Positions 18,470 to 27,684 of a DNA stretch of 64,000 bases are shown in pieces. A model generated the notes under the pieces. It was not told where the DNA came from, ran no database searches, and was given only the letters and a program-made list of their open reading frames with translations. Within the stretch, counting starts at the first letter, position 1, and each line of letters begins with the position of its first letter. Made by a program: the position numbers and the translations under genes. Origin of the DNA: Muribaculaceae bacterium (GTDB lineage: Bacteria; Bacteroidota; Bacteroidia; Bacteroidales; Muribaculaceae). The stretch covers positions 46,219-110,218 of the forward strand of contig JAFLTQ010000009.1 in the NCBI GenBank assembly GCA_022510385.1. The letters are read 5' to 3'.

Positions 18470-19573
18470 CTATCCCCTCACTTTTGAGATTGTATCTAAT
18501 CCCTCTTTGATCTCTATGTTTATTCCATCAGACATTCCTGTGACGATGGGATGCTTCTCAAACACTCTGTTTACACCCTCTCCCGATTTTAAAAGATAGA
18601 CGTAGGTGCTGTCGCCTGAGAAGGTCACCACCCCTTCCGGCAACATTATTACATGCTCGGCACGTGATAAAGTCACTGTGGCATTTGCACTATATCCTGC
18701 CCGCAAATCCGAGATACTGTCTATATTCATCGCTCCCTTTATCTCAAATGTATTGGCCCCGTTCTCCTCCGTCCCCTTCGGTGAGATATATTCCAATATT
18801 GCCATAGGATGCCTACCCGGCAACGCCCCGATAGTTATTTCCATAGGCATCCCCACGCGTAGCTCCCCAACCTCCGTTTCATCCACCTTACCTTTGAATA
18901 TCAATTTATTCATATCGGCTATGGTAGCTATGGTCGTACCGTCATTAAAAGTATTCGATTGTATGACGGAACTTCCAACCTTCACCGGGACATCAAGAAC
19001 CAAACCGTCGATAGTAGCCCTGACCAAGGTATTGCTCTCTGTGGCATTATATTTCGATACCCCCTCTTTCACTATCAAATAGGCATCTTTTGCCGCATCC
19101 AACTCCTGTTGGGCCTGTCGCCATGAGGTCTCGGAGGTCTCAAACTCTTCCCGCGATATTATTTTCTTTTCATATAATATCTTGTTTCTTTCATACTTGG
19201 ATGTGGCATCTGCCAAAGATATCTCGGCGGTCTCAACCCTAAGCTGTGCCGACGACAAGGAGGATGCCTCCGGAATGACCTTGATCTTAGCGATAATATC
19301 ACCCTCTTTTACCATCTCGCCCGGCTCTACACTTATTTCCGTGATAATTCCGGATATCTGGGGCTTTATCTCTATCTCGTCTCGAGGCTCTATCTTCCCG
19401 GTCAATACTGTCTGTTTCTCTATATCCCCGATTGTAGGACTTACTATTTCATATTCCATCTTCTCCGGTCTGGAATTTATGTAGAGAAAGACAAATGTCG
19501 ATACAAAGATACATCCCACTATTACCCATAGAAAAATTCTGAAAATCCGTTTCATAAATCCTTTGTTATTCAT
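18470..19573 (-). CDS. HlyD/MacA-type periplasmic adaptor
   Basis: 367 residues from the ATG at 19573; an in-frame TTG three codons earlier is less likely. A single N-terminal membrane anchor (IFRIFLWVIVGCIFVSTFVF) is followed by a barrel-sandwich half-motif EIKPQISGIITEISVEPGEM, a coiled-coil hairpin (SLADATSKYERNKILYEKK, EFETSETSWRQAQQELDAAK) and the second half-motif around ATIDGLVLDVPVKVGS. It links the inner-membrane transporter to the TolC-like duct. The substrate is unknown. Confidence 0.92.
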   Translation of the reverse strand: MNNKGFMKRIFRIFLWVIVGCIFVSTFVFLYINSRPEKMEYEIVSPTIGDIEKQTVLTGKIEPRDEIEIKPQISGIITEISVEPGEMVKEGDIIAKIKVIPEASSLSSAQLRVETAEISLADATSKYERNKILYEKKIISREEFETSETSWRQAQQELDAAKDAYLIVKEGVSKYNATESNTLVRATIDGLVLDVPVKVGSSVIQSNTFNDGTTIATIADMNKLIFKGKVDETEVGELRVGMPMEITIGALPGRHPMAILEYISPKGTEENGANTFEIKGAMNIDSISDLRAGYSANATVTLSRAEHVIMLPEGVVTFSGDSTYVYLLKSGEGVNRVFEKHPIVTGMSDGINIEIKEGLDTISKVRG

Positions 19574-19632
19574 TGTTTTCAATATAATTCCAATTCTGAG
19601 TCATAAATCAATCTCTTTCATCCCGAATGTTG

Positions 19633-20886
19633 CTATTTCCCTTCTCTCATCGCCTCTATCGGCTTGATCTTCATAGCCTTAACGGATGGTATAAGCCCGG
19701 CAATAATGCCTAAAACCAAGAATATCAACATTATCTGGACGGCATGCTCAAAAGTCAACAGAAATTGTGCTGAGCCGGATATAGGATCATAGGTGGCTTT
19801 GTCTACAACATACAATACCAAAGTTGCGAATGATATGCCCGCTATCCCGGCAATAGCTGTCAAGGCTATCCCCTCCGACAACACCTGTACTATAATATCC
19901 CTCGGCTTCGCGCCTATCGCACGTCTAATCCCTATCTCCTGAGTCCGTTCCTTTACTATTATCCACATGATATTACCAACTCCGATTATCCCTGCCATCA
20001 GCGTCCCGATGCCAACAAAAAGAGCCAATAATGACACTCCCAAAAAGATGTTATCTACCATCCTGAATTGTTCCGCGATATTCATCATCCTGATTGCATT
20101 ATCATCTTCCGGATGTATCGGATGTCTGGATTTCAACACTCTCATCAAAGAGGGCCTTACATCATCCGGATCATAACCGGGGTCTGCAGTGAAAATCACG
20201 AAATCTATTTCTCTTCCCAAGCCTAATGCACTTCTCATCACATTCTCGGGCAAAATAACGCTGTCGTCGGATTTCCCGCCTATGGAAAATTCTCCATTCT
20301 GGCCTACAATCCCTACTATCTGAAAATATATACCGTTGATACTCAAAAATTTCCCTTCTATATCCTCGCTCCCAAACAATTCCTGTGCAATATTCTTTCC
20401 TATATTCACAACTTTGCGTCTTTCACGAATATCCGACTCATTTATCAGTCTTCCTTTATAAAGTATCGGATACTCTATATCATAATACCCTGCCTCAATC
20501 CCTTTGCAAGCCACTCCATTTTTGCTCTTGTTATTATAGGCTAAATTGACTACCCTCATCACAACTCCCGACAAAGCATCAATATGTGGCACCCTTCTCC
20601 TTACTGCGTCAAGATCTTCTTGCTCAATTTTCACCTTCATCCCCTTGTTGTATCCTTTATAGGGCATACTTGTGCGTGACGGTTCCACAACTGCCATGTT
20701 AGTTGCCAATCCCTCAACATTCCTCATCAGCATCCCTTTCAATCCGGAGGCGCCACCCCATAATATTCCCAACATCGCTGTCCCCCAGAATATTCCGAAA
20801 GCTGTCAGAAATGTCCGTGTCTTGTTGCGTGACAAGGTAGCCCCTATCTCCCGCCAGTTGTCTATGTCAAATATGCCTGTCCTCAT
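19633..20886 (-). CDS. MacB-type ABC transporter permease (second)
   Basis: 417 residues. The first membrane segment is followed by a large periplasmic domain, then three C-terminal segments carrying the FtsX domain (KERTQEIGIRRAIGAKPRDI at the coupling helix). It lacks the ATPase that MacB proper carries; that is the separate gene at 22135. It starts four bases inside the end of the upstream permease (20883-20886), so the two are translationally coupled and probably form a heterodimer. MacB-type machines push substrates from the periplasm through TolC rather than pumping across the inner membrane. Confidence 0.92.
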   Translation of the reverse strand: MRTGIFDIDNWREIGATLSRNKTRTFLTAFGIFWGTAMLGILWGGASGLKGMLMRNVEGLATNMAVVEPSRTSMPYKGYNKGMKVKIEQEDLDAVRRRVPHIDALSGVVMRVVNLAYNNKSKNGVACKGIEAGYYDIEYPILYKGRLINESDIRERRKVVNIGKNIAQELFGSEDIEGKFLSINGIYFQIVGIVGQNGEFSIGGKSDDSVILPENVMRSALGLGREIDFVIFTADPGYDPDDVRPSLMRVLKSRHPIHPEDDNAIRMMNIAEQFRMVDNIFLGVSLLALFVGIGTLMAGIIGVGNIMWIIVKERTQEIGIRRAIGAKPRDIIVQVLSEGIALTAIAGIAGISFATLVLYVVDKATYDPISGSAQFLLTFEHAVQIMLIFLVLGIIAGLIPSVKAMKIKPIEAMREGK

Positions 20887-22100
20887 TCGTCACGCAATGC
20901 TTCAACCGGTTTCACCTTTGTGGCTTTCCTTGCCGGGAAATATCCGGCCAGAAGGCCTGAAATTATCAATACAACTGTAACTTCCGCCGCTATCTCTAAT
21001 GAAACCGTCGGATTCTCTAAAAATCCCTTATCTGCTGTCAGATAGGCTATGAGTTGAGTCACTATCATTCCCAATACAACTCCTATATAGCCAAACAGAG
21101 TGGTTATAACTACACTCTCAGTGATAATCTGAAGAAGAATATGGCGAGGTTTGGCGCCGATGGCCCGTCTCACTCCTATTTCATGGGTTCTTTCCCTCAC
21201 CGATACAAACATTATGTTGCTGACTCCGACTATACCCGACAGCAATGTAAAAATCCCTATTATCCATACACTTATGTTCAAGATATTGAATATGCTGCGA
21301 CTTTTTAGATAATTGGTGAACTGATTATAGAAATAGAGTGCGCTCTGATCTTCGGGATCAAAATCATGTCTGTTCGATAATGTTGAACGTATCTCCTTTT
21401 CCGCCTTCTCTCCATCCTCCATAGTCGATACATTCTTGATCTCTACAGCCATATTCCATGTATAGGGGTCATTCCCGGTCAACTGCTTTGCTGTGGTAAA
21501 GGGAACATAAACATCTGTTCGCCAATCATGTTGGTAGACTCCTACCACAAGCCATGATAAATCATAACCCTTTATTCTCTTCCCTACAGCCGATGAAGCA
21601 TCCCCGAACAAGGCTTTTGCATTACTCTCCTCCAGGATTATAACCTTGCGTTTATAGTTAAGATCTGCTTCATTGATAAAACGTCCATACTTAATTTTAA
21701 TGTCGTCTCTTTTCCCCTGAGCCGGATAGACTCCTTTTGGAGATACGGTTATATAATCTTTGGAAGTTGAAAAATTCGTATTGTTAAGACTGGAGTAGGT
21801 TGTGACTTTTTCAACATGCTGCGGATTCTTTTGCTCAAGAATCTCCATATCTGCCATCTCCGGCTTTATCCCTCTTCCCTCTCGGAAACCCTTATAGGCT
21901 CGTGAGGTGACACCCTGATATACTGAGATATTATTCGACGTCTTGGCCCAATTGTTGTTCTCAAAGGAATTTAAGACTCCTCTCGCCATTCCCAACAGAA
22001 TTATCAGCATAAAGATGCCCCATGCCACTGCAATCCCGGTCAAGAAAGTCCGCAACCGGTTATTGCGCAATGTCTGTAATATTTCTCTCAGTAAATCCAT
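20883..22100 (-). CDS. MacB-type ABC transporter permease (first)
   Basis: 405 residues with the same architecture as its neighbour: N-terminal segment LRTFLTGIAVAWGIFMLII, periplasmic domain, and an FtsX-type C-terminus with VRERTHEIGVRRAIGAKPRH. It is a diverged paralog of the downstream permease and overlaps it by four bases. Confidence 0.92.
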   Translation of the reverse strand: MDLLREILQTLRNNRLRTFLTGIAVAWGIFMLIILLGMARGVLNSFENNNWAKTSNNISVYQGVTSRAYKGFREGRGIKPEMADMEILEQKNPQHVEKVTTYSSLNNTNFSTSKDYITVSPKGVYPAQGKRDDIKIKYGRFINEADLNYKRKVIILEESNAKALFGDASSAVGKRIKGYDLSWLVVGVYQHDWRTDVYVPFTTAKQLTGNDPYTWNMAVEIKNVSTMEDGEKAEKEIRSTLSNRHDFDPEDQSALYFYNQFTNYLKSRSIFNILNISVWIIGIFTLLSGIVGVSNIMFVSVRERTHEIGVRRAIGAKPRHILLQIITESVVITTLFGYIGVVLGMIVTQLIAYLTADKGFLENPTVSLEIAAEVTVVLIISGLLAGYFPARKATKVKPVEALRDE

Positions 22101-22134
22101 CGTAGACTTGCCTGCTGTTCTAACTATGAATCAG

Positions 22135-22803
22135 TCACACCACCAAACCATCCTCGATCTTTATCACTCTGTCGGTTGCCGCCGCTACTTCAGGGTCATG
22201 TGTCACAATCACTATTGTCATCCCCTCTTTGTTCAAGTCTCTGAATACCTGCATGACCTCTTTTGATGTCTGTGAATCCAACGCTCCGGTGGGTTCATCA
22301 GCAAGAATGAGGGATGGCTGAGTGATGAGCGACCGGGCTATAGCCACTCTCTGTTTTTGTCCTCCTGACAATTCCCCCGGCAGATGGTGGAATCTGTCTC
22401 CAAGTCCTAACCTCTCAAGCTGCTCCATTGCCAATGCATTTCGTTTCCTTCTCGAAACCCCTTGGTAAAATAGCGGCAACGCTACATTCTCAAGTGCATC
22501 CTTATAGTTTATCAAATTGAAGGATTGAAAAACAAAGCCTATCTTCTTATTCCGCAGTTCAGCAGCATGATTCTCGGTCAGATCCTTTATCAAAACCCCA
22601 TCGAGTCGATACTCTCCACTGTCGTAGGTGTCAAGTATCCCCAATATATTAAGCAACGTGGATTTCCCGGAGCCGGATGCTCCCATGATCGACACCAACT
22701 CCCCCTTCTCGATTTGCAGATCGATTCCCTTCAAAACATGCAAGGGTACTCCTCCGGTATACGTCTTGTTAATATCCTTGAGATCTATGATTATTTCCGA
22801 CAT
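22135..22803 (-). CDS. ABC transporter ATP-binding protein (LolD/MacB type)
   Basis: 222 residues. Walker A GASGSGKST near residues 40-48, ABC signature LSGGQKQRVAIARS, Walker B LILADEPTGALD, and the switch histidine in IVIVTHDPEVA. It energises the two MacB-type permeases encoded downstream. It starts 2 bases after the PspC gene ends. Confidence 0.95.
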   Translation of the reverse strand: MSEIIIDLKDINKTYTGGVPLHVLKGIDLQIEKGELVSIMGASGSGKSTLLNILGILDTYDSGEYRLDGVLIKDLTENHAAELRNKKIGFVFQSFNLINYKDALENVALPLFYQGVSRRKRNALAMEQLERLGLGDRFHHLPGELSGGQKQRVAIARSLITQPSLILADEPTGALDSQTSKEVMQVFRDLNKEGMTIVIVTHDPEVAAATDRVIKIEDGLVV

Positions 22804-22805
22804 AA

Positions 22806-24161
22806 TTATGAAACAATCGTATCTGTAACTACTGTTTGCTCTATTTGGAGAGAATCTACTCCAACACCCTCTTTTCCCTCGACGCTCTCTTGAATGGTCT
22901 CCTCCTCTACGGATGTTTTAACTTTACCATTCTCTATCACAACACGACGACCATCATAGGTCTCCACTGTTATTTTCCCATGCTTGATATTGATATTCTT
23001 TACCTCATCCAGATCCATAAAATCATCAATGTCAATATCCATATCCTTAGTGGCAAAATCTATAATCTGCTCTTTTACATAGTGTTCAATACGGTGGCTC
23101 TCCTTCACTGATTTAACAGAGAAAACGGCTACAAGCGCAAGCCCGCACAACCAAATTATCAGCAACGAACGTTGAGTCGCCGGATTCGTATGTGCATCCT
23201 TATTCTTCCATAATTTACGGATTAACAACCATATGGGAACTCCTAATGTAATGACACCTCCTATCACTGCTAAGAGTATATACAGCACCATCAATCCTTC
23301 ATTTACAGAGTCGAACATACTTCCACTGAAGATTCCGATACCTATGATAAAGACGGCTATCATACATCCGATAAGAGTAGCTGCCAATACAATTGCTATC
23401 GGACAGCAGATTATGAACCCTAAAATAATCAAACATTTGACAAAAATCGACATGGTTGTCGATATAATTCCCTTATCATTGTTATTGCTGACACTACGTG
23501 ACCCATTTTCACTCTCCTGATAATTCTCCGTCACTCTCTTCCCGATATTCTCCATTGTCGGGTTTTCTCCTCTCATCTGCATTCGTTGCAAAGGAGTGCT
23601 TGCCGGGGGCAATACTATCCATAAAATTATATAGACAATCCCAACTGTAGTGGCCGACAGGAATAGAAGTAATACGGCTACGAGTCTTACTATCGTTACA
23701 TCTACATTCAGATAGGCCGCCAATCCTGCACACACACCTCCCAACATCGAGTTTTGAGGATCTCTAAACATCCTTTTCCTGACAAAAGGATTCCTTGAGT
23801 AACGATTCGGATCATAGGGAGGAGGAGTAATGCTTATTTGTTCCTGACTCTCTTCAACCTCCTCCCCACTCTTTTGATCCTCCTTTTCTATCTCTTCGAT
23901 TTCGATGAATTCCGAGGGACGACCTATTCTTTCTATCACTTTTGAGATCTCATCGAAAGTCACTATTCTCACTGCGCCGTTTTCCCTCTCTATCAGAATC
24001 TCAGCTATCCGGCTCTCTATATCTTCTGCCAAATCCTCTGTATCATCCTTTGTCTCAAAGGCGTAGCGTATAGTGTCCAGATAATCTTTCAGCAATTTAT
24101 AGGCATCCTCATCGATCGTAAACGGATACCCCGCCAAATTAATATTAATTGTCTTTTTCAT
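22806..24161 (-). CDS. PspC-domain membrane protein
   Basis: 451 residues. The first about 100 are soluble and acidic (MKKTININLAGYPFTIDEDA...). A PspC domain spans about residues 125-190 (FRDPQNSMLGGVCAGLAAYL followed by two membrane segments). More hydrophobic segments follow, then a soluble C-terminal tail rich in Val and acidic residues. Proteins of this type sit between PadR regulators and efflux genes in many Bacteroidetes. PspC domains sense envelope stress in other bacteria, so a sensing or modulating role is inferred. It overlaps the PadR gene by 17 bases. Confidence 0.88.
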   Translation of the reverse strand: MKKTININLAGYPFTIDEDAYKLLKDYLDTIRYAFETKDDTEDLAEDIESRIAEILIERENGAVRIVTFDEISKVIERIGRPSEFIEIEEIEKEDQKSGEEVEESQEQISITPPPYDPNRYSRNPFVRKRMFRDPQNSMLGGVCAGLAAYLNVDVTIVRLVAVLLLFLSATTVGIVYIILWIVLPPASTPLQRMQMRGENPTMENIGKRVTENYQESENGSRSVSNNNDKGIISTTMSIFVKCLIILGFIICCPIAIVLAATLIGCMIAVFIIGIGIFSGSMFDSVNEGLMVLYILLAVIGGVITLGVPIWLLIRKLWKNKDAHTNPATQRSLLIIWLCGLALVAVFSVKSVKESHRIEHYVKEQIIDFATKDMDIDIDDFMDLDEVKNINIKHGKITVETYDGRRVVIENGKVKTSVEEETIQESVEGKEGVGVDSLQIEQTVVTDTIVS

Positions 24162-24507
24162 CTTTTTCGTCTTTTGTCAGGGTTCTAAAATGATTAACAT
24201 TCTCTACTATCTCATCCCATGCTTTCGACATCTCTATGCAAGTCTTGATGCCTTGTGGAGTGATGCTATAATATTTTCTTGGAGGCCCCATAGTGCTTTC
24301 CTCCCATTCATAACTGAGTTTCCCCTCTTTTCGCAGCCTGTTGAGCAATGTGTAGAGCGTCCCCTCGACCACTATCAACGATGCCTCACTCAGACGGTTG
24401 ATGATATCGGAGGGATAGGCCCTTCCTTTTTGCAGTAGCAACAGCACGCAATACTCAAGAATCCCTTTTCGCATTTGCGACTTTATGTTATTGCTATCTT
24501 CACTCAT
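24145..24507 (-). CDS. PadR-family transcriptional regulator
   Basis: 120 residues. A winged helix-turn-helix, with KGILEYCVLLLLQKGRAYPS leading into the recognition region (IVVEGTLYTLLNRLRKEGKL) and wing (GPPRKYYSITPQG), then one C-terminal dimerisation helix. This is the short PadR subfamily 2 layout. As first gene of the efflux operon it probably represses its own promoter through the palindrome at 24726-24746 and is released by a ligand or envelope signal. Confidence 0.93.
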   Translation of the reverse strand: MSEDSNNIKSQMRKGILEYCVLLLLQKGRAYPSDIINRLSEASLIVVEGTLYTLLNRLRKEGKLSYEWEESTMGPPRKYYSITPQGIKTCIEMSKAWDEIVENVNHFRTLTKDEKDEKDN

Positions 24508-24569
24508 ATTCTATTATCTCCTTTTTTATCTTTCTAACTTTCTATCTTTTCAATTTTCCAACTCTCTAA

Positions 24570-24650
24570 CTCTCCAATTTCCCACTCTCTATCTCTCCAA
24601 CTTTCCAAACCTCTATCTCTCCAATTTCCCACTCTCTATCTCTCCAACTT
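24570..24650 (-). repeat. Purine/pyrimidine-skewed direct repeat in padR leader
   Basis: A perfect 34-base direct repeat (24570-24603 and 24617-24650) sits within a longer run (about 24537-24690) of CCAACTYTCC/CTCTATCTCT-like units. In the mRNA (minus strand) it is purine-rich, of the GGAGAGATAGAG type. It occupies most of the roughly 190-base leader between the promoter and the PadR start. Confidence 0.8.
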
Positions 24651-24705
24651 ACCAACCCTTCAAACCACTCCAACGATCTCAACCCCCTCCAACCCTATTT
24701 CGCCG

Positions 24706-24746
24706 CAAAGTTATAATAAAAAATAGTACTATGCAATACATAGTAC
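24706..24746 (-). promoter_or_regulatory. Promoter and PadR-type operator of the efflux operon
   Basis: On the minus strand the -7 box TAACTTTG is at 24706-24713 and TATTG (-33) at 24734-24738, with a 20-base spacer. The -33 box is the exact centre of a perfect palindrome with 8-base arms (24726-24733 and 24739-24746; arm GTACTATG). PadR proteins bind palindromes of this kind, so repressor binding would block the -33 box. The sequence shows the geometry directly; the regulator assignment is inference. The rest of the 24508-24882 gap holds the leader repeat and a terminator. Confidence 0.8.
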
Positions 24747-24778
24747 CATATTTTTTTTAAAACTTAATTTTTTTATAC

Positions 24779-24804
24779 AAAAAAAGATGGCTTATCAAAC
24801 CATC
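24779..24804 (-). terminator. Probable terminator of the lepB/DUF4294 operon
   Basis: On the minus strand GATGG and CCATC (24800-24804 and 24786-24790) form a short 5-bp stem with a 9-base loop, followed by seven U residues. It is about 80 bases after the DUF4294 stop. The stem is short, so confidence is limited. Confidence 0.45.
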
Positions 24805-24882
24805 ATTTTAACTTCAACACTTACTTTATGTCTTCGGAATCCTTGTAGGTAAATATAATAATACCCTTATTTACAACCTGTT

Positions 24883-25533
24883 TTATAACGCTCCCTGTTC
24901 TATCAGGGTCGCTATACGGTCTATAATCGCATCCTCCTCTACCTTATCCGGCTTGAACCCCGATTTCATGTTCATACCGAAAAAACGACCGAAGGTCTGC
25001 CAGAAACCTGCCCTAAAACTACCCAAAAACGCCTTTACTATGCTATAGGAGCTTTGGTCGGTTTCTCTGTTGATAAGTTTCAATAAAATTTTCCCCTGAC
25101 CCTTTGTCATATTCTTAACTACAGGCTTATATTGCTCAAAGATATCTTTCTCAAGTTGCTTAAGATGACGTTCACGCTGTTTCTTATCAGGTATTGTCTG
25201 GATATATTCGTAGGTCTCACACAAGGTTGAGAATGCCAATTTGGCGTAGGGCAACGTCTTGCGGACATCCCTCACTGTGCGCCAATAAAACTCCTCCTGT
25301 TTTTTGTTCTTGAATTTCATCGGCGGATAGACAATAACCTCGCGGATATTAGTCATCCTGACCGTATCTCCATACTCATCTACAAAACGATAGAAACTTA
25401 CGTAGGCTTTTACTTTCAGTTCCGGTGTCCGGGGTAAGGTGGAGATATCTACCTTCCGGGCATTTGCCGGCGTGGCGACCATTAATATAATCGCCATAAC
25501 AAGCATCAATATCTTCCACTTCCCTTGTTGCAT
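24883..25533 (-). CDS. DUF4294-family secreted protein
   Basis: 216 residues with signal peptide MQQGKWKILMLVMAIILMVA. The mature part contains a DUF4294-like core (NIREVIVYPPMKFKNKKQEE, then YAKLAFSTLCETYEYIQ). The family is common in Bacteroidetes and has no firm function. It follows the WbqC-like gene by 36 bases and closes the lepB operon. Confidence 0.75.
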   Translation of the reverse strand: MQQGKWKILMLVMAIILMVATPANARKVDISTLPRTPELKVKAYVSFYRFVDEYGDTVRMTNIREVIVYPPMKFKNKKQEEFYWRTVRDVRKTLPYAKLAFSTLCETYEYIQTIPDKKQRERHLKQLEKDIFEQYKPVVKNMTKGQGKILLKLINRETDQSSYSIVKAFLGSFRAGFWQTFGRFFGMNMKSGFKPDKVEEDAIIDRIATLIEQGAL

Positions 25534-25569
25534 CTTTCTGTTTATAAGCCTACCGGGGTTTTAAGACTA

Positions 25570-26178
25570 TTAAAGTTGTTTGGAAGGAATCCCTCTCACC
25601 AACAATCCGAGCAGTGTATCCCTGCCATATTGCGATATTGCCTCCAATACAGATATCTCTCCTCTGATCCTTCCTGCTATCTCTTTTCCCCTCTCTTGCA
25701 ATAATCTGTTTCCGTAAAATCCTTTCAATTCGTCAGACCCTATATTTTTCATTAGGAACGAATAGAGACTTTGAAATATTGCCGTATTAAAATCTATCAA
25801 TAATGTCCCCTCCTTAGCCTCTTCATAAATACTCCCGATTCTTTCTTCTATGTGACGGTAGTAGGGCATTCTCCCTAATACACTCTCCATACTACCCAAA
25901 TGCATCCTCTGCCATTCGCCATGTCCCGAAAGTCGGAGACTTCTAAAACTCTCTAAATTCCGAAGTTGTCTCCCTCCTCCCTCCAGAGCAACTGAACAGA
26001 CCAATTCTCTTTCACGGCTCCCTAAAAGTCGGAAACGACCATATTCCTTTGGATTCAATCCGGTGTTTGCACTCAGGATAGCCTCTTTAATGTCTTCACC
26101 ATGGCCCACTCTCATCAACAGACTACCAAACCAATCGGCTGATGGCATCAGTGGCAATATCTCCGGACTTATTCCCAT
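25570..26178 (-). CDS. WbqC-like family protein
   Basis: 202 residues from the ATG at 26178, preferred because it overlaps lepB by only 10 bases and places LPLMPSADWFGSLLMR near the start, as in WbqC proteins. An upstream ATG at 26220 would overlap lepB by 52 bases. The pattern RELVCSVALEGGG, then a HLGSMESVLGRMPYYRHIEE segment, resembles the WbqC fold. WbqC-like genes commonly follow lepB in Bacteroidales. Some members are linked to sugar or O-antigen biosynthesis, but the role here is unknown. Confidence 0.7.
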   Translation of the reverse strand: MGISPEILPLMPSADWFGSLLMRVGHGEDIKEAILSANTGLNPKEYGRFRLLGSRERELVCSVALEGGGRQLRNLESFRSLRLSGHGEWQRMHLGSMESVLGRMPYYRHIEERIGSIYEEAKEGTLLIDFNTAIFQSLYSFLMKNIGSDELKGFYGNRLLQERGKEIAGRIRGEISVLEAISQYGRDTLLGLLVRGIPSKQL

Positions 26179-27635
26179 TTCCCGCGGTCGGGATTCGCTG
26201 ATTTCAGGATGCGTTCCCATCTCACCTTCCCGTCAAAGAGACCTTTGTCTTTATCAAACGAAGCAAACACAAACATCGGGGTTCCCACTATATGATCTTC
26301 AGGTACAAAGCCCCAATAGCGCGAATCGGCACTCTTGTCGCGATTATCGCCCATCATCCAGTAATAATCCATCTTGAAGGTATAATACTCGTTCGGTTCC
26401 CCATTGATATATATCTTGCCATCTTTGACTTCTAAATCATTCCCCTCATAGACTCTTATCACCCTTTCATACACCGGCAGATTGTCAAGGGTCAGATGAA
26501 GGGTCGATCCTCGCTTTGGTATCCAGAATTCTCCCATATCCGGGCGTGTCCATCCATAGGGATTACCCAACGGGAAAATGCCGGGGGCTAAATTGAAACG
26601 CCCCGTCTCTGCCTCCGTCAACAAAGGCCCCGTCACTTCCGGCCACTTTTCAACCTTTCTCTTCATTTCCTTTGTCAAGGGGATGTCATAATAGAAGGTG
26701 CCTGTCAGTTCATCACGAGACAAGGAACCGTTATAATCATCCATACTCACCCCAAGTTCCTCCCATCTTATCGCCGGGACATTAGTAGACACCGGGATGA
26801 TGTAATTATACTGAACATTAGTAGGTTCCTCTATCGCCTTCCCGTTGATAAAGATTGTGTCGTTACGTATCAGTAGTCGTTCACCGGGCAATCCTATGGC
26901 ACGTTTCACATAATTTTCTCGCCTGTCTACCGGACGATACACTATCTCTCCGAATATATCGGGATTTGCTTCTATATAGGCTCGCGGATTTCCAACTCCG
27001 TTCTGCTTCAGGTCATAGCTTATCTGATAATAGTCGGGATTCTGGATCTTCAAGGCCACTGTATCCCCCTGAGGATAATTGAACACAACAATATCTCCCC
27101 TTTCTATCTCACGAAGACCCGGAAGTCGATGGTAAGAAAGTTGCGGATACTCTATATAACTCTTGGTATTGATAATCGGCAGGGTATGCTGTTCCAAAGG
27201 GAAATGCAATGGCGTCTGTGGGACTCTGGGCCCATACATAGCCTTGTTTACCCATAGATAATCCCCGACAAGAAGAGATTTCTCAAGGGATGAACTCGGA
27301 ATCATATAGTTCTGGCCTATAAACGCGAAGATAAAATACACAAGAATAAGGGCATATATAATTGCATCTACCCATCCCCACACAACTCGAGTGGTCCCTT
27401 TCGTGTTTTTCCACCATGTCCAGGGAATAAAACCGGTGATATAGATATCTATGAGCAGCAGCCAGATAAGTGCCAGCCATGGATTCCCCATCCACACTAC
27501 CCATAAGAAGAAGATAAGCGAAACTATACCGAATCTTATCCATCGGGTGGTTTTCACATCTTCTAACCTCTCTCTTAATGACAGAGCTTTATTTTCCGGC
27601 TCTCTCTTTTCTCCCTTTTTATCTGTTTTATCCAC
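26169..27635 (-). CDS. lepB: Signal peptidase I
   Basis: 488 residues, long for the family but typical of Bacteroidetes. Two or three N-terminal membrane segments precede the catalytic serine in MIPSSSLEKSLLVGDY (about residue 115). The catalytic lysine is in NYVKRAIGLPGERL (about residue 240). A late box GDNRDKSADSRYWGFVPEDH is present. It cleaves signal peptides of exported proteins at the periplasmic face. The extra length is an insertion between lysine and C-terminal box. Confidence 0.95.
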   Translation of the reverse strand: MDKTDKKGEKREPENKALSLRERLEDVKTTRWIRFGIVSLIFFLWVVWMGNPWLALIWLLLIDIYITGFIPWTWWKNTKGTTRVVWGWVDAIIYALILVYFIFAFIGQNYMIPSSSLEKSLLVGDYLWVNKAMYGPRVPQTPLHFPLEQHTLPIINTKSYIEYPQLSYHRLPGLREIERGDIVVFNYPQGDTVALKIQNPDYYQISYDLKQNGVGNPRAYIEANPDIFGEIVYRPVDRRENYVKRAIGLPGERLLIRNDTIFINGKAIEEPTNVQYNYIIPVSTNVPAIRWEELGVSMDDYNGSLSRDELTGTFYYDIPLTKEMKRKVEKWPEVTGPLLTEAETGRFNLAPGIFPLGNPYGWTRPDMGEFWIPKRGSTLHLTLDNLPVYERVIRVYEGNDLEVKDGKIYINGEPNEYYTFKMDYYWMMGDNRDKSADSRYWGFVPEDHIVGTPMFVFASFDKDKGLFDGKVRWERILKSANPDRGKWE

Positions 27636-27642
27636 GTTCCCT

Positions 27643-27684
27643 TCTTCTTACTTTCCAACTTTCAAACTCTCCAACTTTCCAACT
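27643..27684 (-). repeat. CCAACTTTC short repeat between dapB and lepB
   Basis: The gap between dapB and lepB consists mostly of ACTTTCCAAC/CTCTCCAAC units, the same vocabulary as the padR leader. On the minus strand it reads as purine-rich GTTGGAAAG units just before the lepB start. Confidence 0.6.
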
